Shown: positions 10,295 to 21,000 of the stretch, piece after piece
Layout: every line of letters starts with the position of its first letter
Numbering within the stretch: the first letter of the stretch is position 1
NCBI RefSeq assembly: GCF_020283565.1
Contig: NC_060062.1
Location: forward strand, 50,304,439 to 50,368,438
Origin: Trifolium pratense
Lineage: Eukaryota > Streptophyta > Magnoliopsida > Fabales > Fabaceae
Direction: 5' to 3'
Length of the DNA stretch: 64,000 nt
Made by a program: the position numbers and the translations under genes
The notes under the pieces: model-generated
Told to the model about the DNA's origin: nothing
Database searches by the model: none
Seen by the model: only the letters and a program-made list of their open reading frames with translations

Positions 10295-13023
10295 ATGGCA
10301 TCTTCATGGGAACATTTTGGCGAGATTGCAAATGTGGCTCAATTAACAGGCTTAGATGCTGTGAAGTTGATTGGAATGATTGTTAAAGCTGCGAATACAG
10401 CAAGGATGCATAAGAAGAATTGTAGGCAGTTTGCACAACATCTTAAGTTAATTGGAAACTTGCTTGATCAGCTGAAGATCTCAGAGCTTAAGAAATATCC
10501 CGAAACGCGAGAGCCTCTAGAACAACTAGAAGATGCCTTGAGAAGGTCTTACATTTTGGTCAATAGTTGTCAGGATCGTAGCTATCTTTATTTGCTCGCC
10601 ATGGGGTGGAACATTGTTTATCAATTTAGGAAGGCTCAGAATGAAATTGATAGATACTTGCGACTTGTTCCTCTCATTACTCTAGTCGACAATACTCGTG
10701 TCAATACTCGAGTCAGGGTATTTGTACTTCTCTTTTCTTAATTATCTAATCAAGCCATCGACTGATCCTTGTTTTCAACTGCTGTATGTCTATTGTGATA
10801 ATGTGATTTACTGCTAAACGCCGTTGCTACTCAATAACTAAACACAACATATTGTAAATTGTATCAAACATATATATCCTTTCGACGAATTTAACCTCTT
10901 GTTACAAGAGTTATCTTTGCTAGTTTGTTCAACACTTATTGCTAGCGTGTGTGCTCGCACGCACATGTTTTTCTATGTGACTTAAAATAGGACTTTAAGT
11001 TCATATTTCGCACATGACACTAAATCTCAAGGACGGACCTGTTTATGATGGTGTTGCACATGTTTTGAAGTAATTAGAATTTTCAAATTTGCAAATGTTT
11101 CAAAAGACTTTGATATATTTTTGATTGAGATTTTCTAAGTAATAATAACTCGATCGCATCTTTGAAATATTCAGGAGAGACTTGAAGTTATTGAAAAGGA
11201 TCAATGTGAATACACATTGGATGATGAGGATCAAAAGGTGCAAACTGTGTTTCTAAAACCAGAACCTAACAAAGAGGACACTGTAGTGTTGAAGAAAACT
11301 CTTTCATGTACTTACCCTAACTTTTCTTTCACCGAAGCACTTAAAAAAGAAAACGAAAAGCTTCAACTAGAGTTACAACATTCACAAGCAAATATGGATA
11401 TAAATCAGTGCGAGTTCATTCAACGTTTACTAGATGTCACGGAAGTCGCTGCTTATTCTCTTCCGGAGAAGTTATCACCTGAAAATAGTCACAAGAAAGT
11501 AGAATACATTAGCCAAAGTTATTCCGACGCCAATGGCAGCAAAGGTCATTCTTCTGATGAAAAACATCGAAAAAGCAGTGATACTCTTCCAGCATCAAGG
11601 TAATTCATTTCCCTCTTTTATCCTTGTACTTATTTGGATTGTAAAACAAGTAACCTCCGCGAGCATTTGCAGAGACTAATCTCTCAATCCTAGTAGGACT
11701 GCAATAAGCGGCAAGACTCTCTCTCAAGAATTTTAACACAGTTTTGGTTACTAACTTACATTGAACTTAGTCTGATGTTTTATTTGTATGGCCTCAATCT
11801 CAAACAGATCCTCAGTTTCAGAAAAGGATTTGCGGTCAACTAGAAGTTCATATCAGCAGGAAGATTGGCATACTGATTTACTTGCTTGTTGTTCTGAACC
11901 TTATCTTTGTATGTACTTCATGCTGTTAATTTGATTTTCTTTCTTAATTTTCATCTTAGGTAATACTATATCATTTTATTTGTAGGTATAAGGACATTCT
12001 TCTATCCATGTGGGACATTTTCAAAGATTGCTACTGTTGCAACCAATAGACCAATATGTAAGTTACTGAAATGGGATGATATATCTTGAATTTTAACAAT
12101 GATGAAGTCCAATTTTTTATTTATTTTTAAGATAGCATAATATTTGCACCATAAGATTGATTAAGGGTCTGTTTGGATAAACAACTTATTTGCAGCTTAT
12201 AGCAGTTGCACTTATCATGATAAGCGCTTATGTCTAAGCTTACATAAACTATTTTTATATGCTACGACCTGTGTTTATAAGCTATATTAGAGAACTTATG
12301 AAAATAAGCCGAAAAAAACTTATGAAAATTATCATAAGTTGTTTTCGTAAGTTCTTCCAAACAATCTCACAAAACTTGTACCAGTAGATTAGAAGCCCGA
12401 AATAAATTGATATTTGTCTAATGTCTTATACATGAACTTAATGCCATAGAGATATAAGTATAATATCTTTTTAGGGGACTATCGAGGTTGTTCTCTTTTA
12501 ACTTGATTTTAGTGTTTTTTCAGCTTCTGCAGAAGTATGTAATGAATTTATGGCCTATTCATTAGTTTTATCATGTTGTTGCTATACTTGCTGCATAAGG
12601 AGGAAACTTAGGTTGATGATGAATATCCAGGGAGGCTATGTTGATGATTTTCTTTCTCATTTGATGTGTTGCTGCTGTGCCCTTGTGCAAGAATGGCGAG
12701 AAGTACAAATCCGTGGCTTTTATGGTATCACTTCATCATTCTTCTTTCTCAACATTTATTTTGTACATGTTTTGGACTTGTTGTGAGTTGGTCTGGACAA
12801 AAATTTATAAGTAAGAGACAATCCTCACTTTACAAGTCGATTTTTTAGGGTTGAGTTAGGCTCAACTCTCAATTCTTCTGAGACTTGTCAATCTTTTGAA
12901 TTGGATCTAGCTTGGTATGATATATTTGTGTTTACCTATGGCATTTTTATGGTTTCTACTTGTGCAGGTCCTGAGAAGACTAACACTAGCCCTCCAACCC
13001 CGCAGTACATGGAATCATCTTAA
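10295..13023 (+). CDS. MCA1: MCA1/MCA2-like mechanosensitive calcium channel
   Basis: Six coding exons: 10295-10717, 11175-11599, 11808-11908, 11986-12057, 12524-12724, 12968-13023. Phases close to a 425-residue protein, close to the roughly 420 of Arabidopsis MCA1/2. MCA proteins are plasma-membrane Ca2+-permeable, stretch-activated channels with roles in root touch sensing. The N-terminus (GEIANVAQLTGLDAVKLIG) keeps Asp21, reported as essential for Ca2+ influx. A coiled coil lies near ALKKENEKLQLELQ in exon 2. The C-terminal PLAC8 Cys-rich domain spans about residues 303-407 (CCSEP, YPCGT, SCCCYTCC, MCCCC). Oddity: a 12-bp tandem duplication at 10691-10714 adds four residues (NTRV) just before the first exon junction. 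A hAT-like MITE sits in intron 4. MCA1 and MCA2 cannot be separated by sequence here; position beside an FD-like gene favours MCA1. Confidence 0.92.
12165..12370. mobile_element. hAT-like MITE in MCA intron 4
   Basis: Starts GGGTCTGTTTGGATAAACAAC and ends with CCAAACAATCTCAC, an imperfect inverted repeat, with internal AAGCTTA/TAAGCTTA words. A related copy lies at 50271-50455. Family assignment is by appearance. Confidence 0.55.
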
Positions 13024-13372
13024 ATAACAAATTAGTTTGTTTTAGGGGGTAAATACTAAATACCGTGTTAAATATAGACAGTTGGCTATTGAATTTTATT
13101 CTCACACTGCTTGGTAACAGTTAACTATATCTAAAGTAGCTTTCTATTTTTTATGTGCTAAAAGAAGTAGCTTTTAGTGTTTGCCTGATATAATGTACTG
13201 TAATGTAATTGAGAATGGGATAAATTTCTGTAAAGCATTGGAGTCTGAAATCTCTCATAGTTTCCCAATAGTGCAAACAATTATGTCTAAAGTCGTCAGA
13301 ATGGAGTTTTTACGTAAATTCATTTAATTTAGGTAAATCAAAATATAAACTCGGCTCGTGAACTTGTAGAGT
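13024..13372. other. 3' UTR / downstream region of the MCA gene
   Basis: Follows the TAA stop. Probably holds the 3' UTR and poly(A) site; nothing else seen. Confidence 0.4.
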
Positions 13373-13870
13373 TTATTTCATATTAAAATTATGTACATAT
13401 AACTTATTTAGTTTTCTTCGTCTGGAATCAATCTTTATATCTTCTCTGCAATCCTCATTGTTCCTTCTACGTTTGTAATCGTCAACATCTGGGCTTCGTT
13501 TTCTTCGCCAAGAATCAATCTTCACATCTTGCCTTCCACTGTCTTCAGTTCTCTTCCTATAATCTCTGTCATAATTCCTCTTATCCAAATGGCTTTATCA
13601 TCTCCATTTCTTTCAAGCCCTCGGCTTTTGTTGGCATACGTATCTCCGTTATTTGAGCCTGCAATCTCCTGATTACTACGACCTCTACGACTATGGTCTT
13701 TAAAATTTTTCCCTCCTGCCTATTTATCATCTCAGTCATCCCTGTCATGTCTTTGGTGTTTTGTTTCACGCCTTCGACTTTAATCGTTCGGCTACCTCAC
13801 CAAAGACCTGCAAAGATGACATATCTTAGAAACCAAAGAAATAAATTTGACAGTGTAAAAGTTGATAGAA
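13373..13870 (-). pseudogene. Fragment of an Arg/Asp-rich (RS/RD-like) nuclear protein
   Basis: Read on the minus strand, one frame gives RRRETKHQRHDRDD then stops and shifts. A second frame (13588-13373) gives DYRKRTEDSGRQDVKIDSW followed by a duplicated KIDSRRRK-type segment. Such Arg/Asp/Ser-rich composition is typical of splicing-related proteins. The frames are interrupted and no RRM or other folded domain is visible, so I call it a decayed exon or gene fragment. The parent gene cannot be named. Confidence 0.35.
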
Positions 13871-14719
13871 AGTTATAGCTAAGTTGCTTTTATTATAATA
13901 GCTGCTTCTGCTAGTCTAGCTTCATTTATTATAAAATTATAAATGCAGTTCTGTAAAATCTCTTGTAGAAGTGCAGTTGCATAACTGCAGAGCTGTTGGG
14001 ACTTTTTTAACAAACTTATGTAAATTGAGTTTCATGCTCTCTGAAGCTACCAATCAGAAAATACATTTTCAGTTCCAAAATTCATTTTCTCTAATTCTTT
14101 AAATTCTAAACGTCAAGTGACATTAAAAAGATGAAATTGGTGCTTAGTGTCTAATAGAATTGGGTAATACATTATGCCTGATGACATTCTTAGAACTGCT
14201 TCTTTGACTTTGCTTTCTCTTGGCACAGAAAACATGTCATTTATAGAATAACCGTTTAGTATATTACAGAAGGTAAACCAAAACTCGCCCACATTGTAGG
14301 GGGTAAATACCTGTTAAAAAGGGATAATATGTGACATGTATGTTTTTATCAAATAACATGTGTTCTTTTGCTTTTTTTTTTAGTATTAACCCGAGATATC
14401 CATAAAAAAGAATCGACAATCTAGCGTTCGACCGCGAAGTACATGTGTTCCCTTTTTACCACTATGTACTATTGAAAGACAAAATTAATTGGTGGTAAAT
14501 AAGTCATTTGAAAAGATTTCAGAAAAATTATAGGAGATCAATCAGATGAAAATTGATAAAAATATGAGAGGAAAAAAGGGCAGGAACATTCAACCGGGAA
14601 CTAGAAGGGTCATTGGTCTAGTCTGTTTTTTTGTTGTTGACAAAATTGGTCTGGTTGGTACGAACTGGAGTGAACGGTTAAAATCGACAAAAATCGACGA
14701 ACTGACGGTATTTTAAAAC
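13871..14719. other. Intergenic, no gene recognised
   Basis: AT-rich. Contains GTAGGGGGTAAATACC near 14297 and a repeat-like ATTAACCCGAGATATCC stretch near 14386. No ORF or RNA gene that I can support. Confidence 0.4.
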
Positions 14720-14730
14720 CGGCTGGTTTA

Positions 14731-14888
14731 CCAATCGTTAGTTGGTTCAGTGGTGATTGACGCTGAACTTGGTAGGAGGACCACGGTTCGATCCTCGCAA
14801 CTGTGATCGGGAGGGGACTGGAACCACTTGATGTCAGAACTGACCCTCGAACCACATTAAACTGGTGTGAAAAAAAGAAGAAAAAAAA
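14731..14888 (+). mobile_element. tRNA-derived SINE
   Basis: A 158-bp retroposon with polymerase III promoter boxes: an A-box-like TTGGTTCAGTGGTGATTG (14742-14759) and a B box GGTTCGATCC (14785-14794). It ends in an A-rich tail (14869-14888) and is flanked by an 11-bp target duplication CGGCTGGTTTA / CGGCTGGTTCA (14720-14730, 14889-14899) with one mismatch. These are the defining features of plant SINEs. The family name is not assigned. Confidence 0.8.
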
Positions 14889-14969
14889 CGGCTGGTTCAA
14901 TGCTTATTAATTATTAGTATTTTTTAGAAAACCAAAAACAACGTCCATTCATTGGTCAATTCTAACATG

Positions 14970-15175
14970 AACAACCACATTAAGTGGTGCATCATGTCAG
15001 TGATATCGCTATAACGAATACGAATTGTACAAAATCAACCGTTGGATTGAAATTTTGTATTATATAGTCATCCATGTCAAATTTTAAAAAAATTGAAAAT
15101 CATTTGATAACTAAAGTTGTCTCACATGATGTCCAATGATTACAAATCCGTGCCGAATGTGATATTCAAGACTTT
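14970..15175 (+). repeat. Dispersed repeat, half of the foldback seen at 47 kb
   Basis: Contains AAGTGGTGCATCATGTCA, ATAACGAATACGAATTGTAC and GAAAATCATTTGATAAC, the same ordered words as each arm of the inverted repeat at about 46975-47335. Here only one arm is present. Confidence 0.55.
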
Positions 15176-15355
15176 CCGTCTTGCTTGTATTCATGTGACA
15201 CTTTAACATCTCTTGACTTTTATGTTTCCCCTATAATTTATTATAAACAAAATATCTTTTTTCCGCGTTCTCTTTATTTGCCATCACTGACCCGATTGTG
15301 CATAGGGCATGTCATCTTTCGCGGTGGAGCCAATTATTTTTAGGCATTTCCCAGA

Positions 15356-16177
15356 TTGAATGTTTTGGCAATTTTTCACTTTCAAATTCTAGGTGAACAA
15401 AATCTATGCATATCAAGTTCCACACTTGTCACATTAGTAATACAGGCGTTGCATAAGCCTGAGAACTATTCTGAAATTGAGCTATCTACTCCAAATCTCT
15501 GTACTTTTGTTTTTGTTGGTACTCCTTTTCAGATACTACGTGCGAGCCATCTTAGGTCTATTGAACATATAAAGATATATGTACATATATTCCAAAATTA
15601 TGCAGAGGCTCCTTCAATTCTACTTAGCTGGTTGCTAGAGCTTTCTGATGTCAAATGGTTGGAGGTTGACTCAATTGCTCTTCAGGTATAACTTGTTATG
15701 CAAGTATGTTAGACGATATTAGTATATATATATATATATACTACATTAACTGATCATGATTCACCGTCATTCTTTATCGCTTAGGTTCTCTCCTTAGTTC
15801 CCGATTGGTTGAAGGTTAAACTCAATTCCTGGCGTAACTTGAAGTCACTAAGAGTAAAAATGAAAAACCTTACAGATCGATCATCTGACTCACTGATGGA
15901 TGCCAAATTAGCGCAGCTGCCTACCATGTCACAGAAAGAAGTTGCAAAGTTACAAGAAGAATGTAAAGAAGGATTTTCATCCATACCTTATGGAATAATT
16001 GACTTTTTGCTTCAAAACTCACCTTCAGCAAAAGTTAATTATTGGAAAGGTGAACAGTACTTTGATTTTTGCATCCTCTATTTTTGTTTCCCTTGTTTCA
16101 TCAATTATAACTTATTAACAAGCTTAATTACATGTCCCTTAGGTGGAGAAACAATTGAATTTTCATCTAACATGTAA
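15356..16177 (+). pseudogene. 3' fragment of an F-box/LRR-type gene
   Basis: Three exon-like blocks join in frame: up to 15685, 15785-16049, and 16143-16177 with a TAA stop. The product includes LLELSDVKWLEVDSIALQ, VPDWLKVKL, LKSLRVKM and GIIDFLLQNSPSAKV, a pattern I recognise from the C-terminal LRR part of legume F-box/LRR proteins. In intact members an N-terminal F-box and earlier repeats precede this. I find neither upstream: the sequence before 15356 is repeat-derived. The block from 15393 may begin at an acceptor (TTCTAG). Probably a truncated gene; a short transcribed protein is possible. Confidence 0.6.
15722..15740. repeat. (TA)n microsatellite
   Basis: An uninterrupted TA dinucleotide run in the intron of the F-box fragment. 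Confidence 0.8.
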
Positions 16178-16210
16178 GACTAGTGTGAATTAACTTTTAG
16201 TTCATAGAAG

Positions 16211-16622
16211 ATTCTTAACTGAAATAAACTTGAACTCCTAAGTTGTGAAAAATGTTTCATTGTGAATCTTGAATCACATGTTGGCATATCATGAATTAGC
16301 ATTTAGGCATTAGGTCATAGGAACTACACATTTGATATAAGTTTTAGTTTCTAAATTACAAAAAAAATGACCTTATATGTTACAAGTTTTTATGAATAAT
16401 TAATATAAGAGATTATAACAAAAAAGTTGATGTGCAGAAGTTCATTTCAACTTATGTGGGAATCATTTTAAAAGAATTCAAAGTAATTTATATCAAATGT
16501 GTAGTTCCTATACCTATGACCTAATGCATAAATACTATTTCAAGATAGGCCAACATGTGATTCAAGATTCACAATGAAACATTTTTCAACACTTAGGAAT
16601 TAAAGTTTATTTTAGCTAAGAA
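16211..16622. mobile_element. Foldback MITE with ~140-bp arms
   Basis: The left arm (ATTCTTAACTGAAATAAACTT … GTTTCATTGTGAATCTTGAATCACATGTTGGC) is repeated inverted at the right (about 16480-16622) with few changes, including the TGACCTAATGC and CATTTGATATAA words. A roughly 130-bp unpaired centre separates them. No clear target duplication seen. Confidence 0.75.
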
Positions 16623-16835
16623 TTTGGGAAATAGTTATCTAATTTTGAGATTTGGTGACTTTAGGTAACTCAGAGAACGAACGGTGATTCAAATAAAATT
16701 GTGAGAACACAAGAAGATGTTGGATTTTGTTGAAAAGGCTGGGTGAAATTATAGAAACTAGAGGAATCTATGGTGAAGAAATTTGCCAAATGATTGTAAT
16801 GAAGAGAAGTAACCTCATAAGTATGGATGGGAGCG

Positions 16836-16991
16836 GTTATCGTGCATAAGTGAATTCCTTATGCACCATGCATAAATAACACACAAAACCATTCCACAGC
16901 AAAATGGTTTTAGATTACAACCCTCTGAAACCATTCCACGGTAAAAATGGTTTATGCAACATGCATAAGTTTATTCCTTATGCATAATAAC
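16836..16991. mobile_element. Small inverted-repeat MITE
   Basis: The ends GTTATCGTGCATAAG and its near complement CTTATGCATAATAAC enclose paired AAACCATTCCAC…AATGGTTT hairpins like those in the element at 33453-35165. 156 bp, non-coding. Confidence 0.55.
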
Positions 16992-17062
16992 TCATGTCAG
17001 CATGGATGCACTATACCAAGAACATTTTTTTCAGCAGAAATCTTTTCACTTGTTAGATAGTA

Positions 17063-17209
17063 CTCTCTCCGGTCCTTAATATAAGAAAAAGTTAACTTTT
17101 TAGATACATAGAATGATTGATGTATTTGGACTAAAAAATAGACCAAATACATTCAACATTCTATGAATCTAGAAAGCAAATTCTCTCTTATATTAAGGAC
17201 TAGAGGGAG
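17063..17209. mobile_element. Stowaway MITE
   Basis: Terminal inverted repeats CTCTCTCCGGTCCTTAATATAAGA and TCTTATATTAAGGACTAGAGGGAG, with TA dinucleotides flanking (17061-17062, 17210-17211). 147 bp with a hairpin centre. Classic Stowaway structure. Confidence 0.8.
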
Positions 17210-17211
17210 TA

Positions 17212-18066
17212 TGTTTTAAGATTTTTTTTCCATTGTTTGACTATAGCTCATATTTCTACTTGCATGAGATTTGCATATTTCAATATTCTTTGGTCTTTGA
17301 TCATTCTCTGTTTGATTCAGAAATCATGGTGTTATGTGGATTAGAGGGTCTTATATATCCAACTAGATCATTCTCACATTTAAACATAATTTTTGCATGA
17401 AAATGAGAAAAACTAGAGAACTCCACTAGCAGAGGTGCATTAAGAATGAGTGGGAGGAAAAGTATGGTTATGGAACAAGATATACAATTCCTATGTAACT
17501 AGTTTGACCATTGGCTACATTCACCTTCACCCTATACTATGTCTAAATGACATGACTTCAGATTTTCACTTTTATTAGACTAAGTTTGACGATCCTATGT
17601 TGTTTATTTACAAGAATTCTAACTATAATATTAGAGCTGAAAATTATCCTATTTTTTTTCAACAAACTGAGTTGCAAAGAGTCAAATGAATCATATAATG
17701 TAATGAAGAATGAGATAAATTTATTTGCCAACAAGAATGAGATAAATTTCATGCAACATATAATAAGACACATTGATATTACAAACCATAAAGGAAAAAA
17801 AGACAGCAAGATCACGATTCAAGGGCCCAAAAAGCAGTACACAACCATGGATTGAGGATAACAAGAAATTTTTCTTTTCGCATAACTCGAATATTTAAAC
17901 TACAGAAAGAGTTGAAGCCCTGATAATGATACTATACAAAGACAATTCTTTGCTAAGATTGCCTGGTTAATATTTGAATTTTCAGAAGCATCACAACAGC
18001 ATTAAAGAGATGATCTCTCAGCATAGAAAACTTGGTGAATTTACGGGACAACTTGTGCTAGAAATG
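17212..18066. other. Intergenic / 3' flank of the NNF1-like gene
   Basis: No gene seen. Opposite-strand ORFs near 17558-17855 are AT-rich shadows. The part nearest 18066 is probably the 3' UTR of the minus-strand gene. Confidence 0.4.
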
Positions 18067-21000
18067 TTATACACCATGCATCTCATCACTACTGTTGGTC
18101 ACATAATTTAAATTTATGCTTCTGATCTGTTAACAGAATGAAGCGCCATGTCAGCAAAAAGAATACCCCCCAAAACGAACTTCTATAATATAAACAAGTA
18201 ATTATAATATTGTGACACTTGAATGGTATCAATGAGGAGATTAAGAAAACTTCTACCTTCTCAACAGCATGTGAAGCATCAGACAAGGCTTGACTGCCTT
18301 GTTTAAGGAGTTCAAGTTGTTTGCGGAGCCTTTGATTATGTTCCTCTCCCTAACAAATCGACATGGTGATCAGAGAAATAAAATACAAGGTTCAGAATAC
18401 AAAAATGAAAATGACGACTATTTAAGTTCCTATTACTTTGTGAAAATATTTCCTAAAATTTGATAATAAAAAAACATTCTTAACAATTGTCTTACATATC
18501 TGGAAACAATGAAAATGTCAAAAGAGCTATCTTCATTATTTCCTGAAATGCATCATCCTAGCTAGCATTTTGTCTTCTCACCATCACAATGACTCACTTT
18601 AAAAGTCTCATCTCCTATTCTCCTTATTAACAAGTAAAACTAACACAAATTTTAAGAAATGAACATAGAAAATGTTTTGACAGAGTAAATGAGCCCTATG
18701 GACCTAAACAAACCCTAAATTCTTTTCAAACAAAATGTTCTTTTTGTTCTGGCCTTGCCAAATTTACTGTGTAGTTTGTTCCAAGTTCAAGAGACCACCT
18801 TTTAAGCTCTATATGTGAATTTGCTTGTGATTTCAGAATTTACGCAAACAATTAAAATTTTGTGTCGTCCAGAGGTATACTTCTGGACATAGTGTCGTCC
18901 AAAAGTATACTTTCGGAACCATACATAGCTTTTTAGAAAAGTGAGGATGAGGTAAGTTGCTCCATTTATAAAAGGGCAGTGCCGAAGTCATCCAGCACTA
19001 ACACAAGAAGCAGACCCAAAAAGATCCAATGAGCTTTAAAGTGCTTGGCAGTACTAGGGCCATGGTAAAGTGAATAGTTGTTTCTGGAGCCCACACATCT
19101 ATGGACGGGAAGTTTTTGGATATTCCAATTTGAGTTGAGATTAATAAAATTAATGCTCAATTGGAATGAATAGAAAACATGAAAACAGCTCCACAACCAG
19201 AGAGGAAATATTATTTTGTATAGACTTTATAGGTAAAATTTGAACAGGATAAACAAAGAAAGGAAAATGTTGAGTCAAAAGAATTAGAAAGTATTTGTTT
19301 TAGTACATTTTAACCTAATTTGATGTGGATGCATTCGAAAAGTATACCTACCAATTGCACCATATGCATTAAGTGCTGGATTTCGTTCTTCTTTGCCGTA
19401 GACAGATTCTCAGCAACATCGGCTATGTTACTCCTGCGTTTGTATAAATGTTTCTTTACTGAGTTGAAAAAATGAATACATTGTAATATCAATGACCAGT
19501 ACATAATATGTAAAGGAAGTAAATTGAAAAAAGCTATGGTGTTAAAAATATTCTTCATAAATCCCCAATTATAATATGAAGGAAAATCTCTATGGACACA
19601 AATGAGAGAACTTCACAAGTTTTAAGAGTTGTGCTTCACTAATTGTTAAAGGGTCATGTTAACTTGTGCCCTAAGGGCACATGTTAAGCTACCTAAAAAT
19701 AGAAATATAACATTTAATGATACAAAGAATTTAATGTTTAGATAATTGAATACACCACAAGTTCAATAAATTTTTTCCACATTTATCTTCTTAACATGTG
19801 CCCTTAAGGGCACAAGTTAACATTCTCCAGATAAAATATACAGTTAAATACTTGAGATGCATGATCGGATAATACCTATTTGAAAACAAAAGATCCAGGT
19901 CTTGTTCTTCCACAATTTCCTCTACGGCATCAAGAGTTTCTCCGACCTACATGAAAGGTGAACTTGAAATACAACTCCACCTAGAATACAGAAGAATATC
20001 GCAGCATGTATATTTTTTTCACTTCCAATGCAGATTATCAAAGCAAAAAAAGGGAAATATAGAAACTAAACTTATTTCCAAATCAAGTCACAGCCATTGA
20101 TGTGCCCATAAATCTCGTAAACAAATACCATCTGCTGTCATATATCAAACTTGAGAAAGAAGGGTGATAGGGACTTGAATGATGAAGTGGGCCTTGACTT
20201 TGGCCCAAGCCTAAGGTGTGGAAAGGAAGGGGGAAAGGAATAAAAGGATGCTGACGCGGCTACTTAGTGCATGAACTTCAGGGGATAGTTACTATATAAT
20301 AGGAAGGAGGGAGAGAGAATAAACTACCTAAGAATTCTGTTAGAAAGAATGGGTCACCATCTTGGTGATTGAGGGAGCCTTTGAGCTTTTGGGGCTGATA
20401 GCTATTGTTATCGGTTTGTTATCTTTGTTATTTTACATTCCACCATTGCAGTACTTGTAATTGTTCACAGCTTTCATTAATATAATTGCAATTCTCTTTT
20501 CATACTCAATTTTACTCTGTTCTTTGATCTGAAACCCATCAAAGGGGAAGGGTGGTTGGCTAAAAAAAATGTTAAAATGGTCTTTGACTTCACTCAATCT
20601 AAAGTTTCTTGCTGCTTGCCAACAATTTTTCATAACCAATTATTTCACTTTAGATATAAAGGGTATAACTGTGAATAGTACTATAAAATCCTTAATAGCA
20701 CAAACATTTAAAAAGAATATCTCCGTCCAAAGTCAAAACTTAACGTGTATTGTTAAAACTCAAACAGAGTAAGGTTTGATTTCTTAACCAACTAATAAAG
20801 TTCTAAATTTATAATAAATTGTATTGTTGAATGCAAGCCTAAATCAATTGCAGTATGTGAATGTTGAGCGAACAGGCACAATACTCTACAATTTTTCATT
20901 TGTTTTTAAATGTTAGAATAAAACAACAGCTAGAGAATAGTTAAGCAATACCTTCGTTTTGAGACAGATTGTTTCAAAGTCTTCCTGTAAAAATTGACAG

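Noticed and set aside
14742..14794. Possible tRNA gene
   Set aside because: A and B boxes are present but there is no cloverleaf or acceptor pairing; target duplication and A-tail show a SINE.
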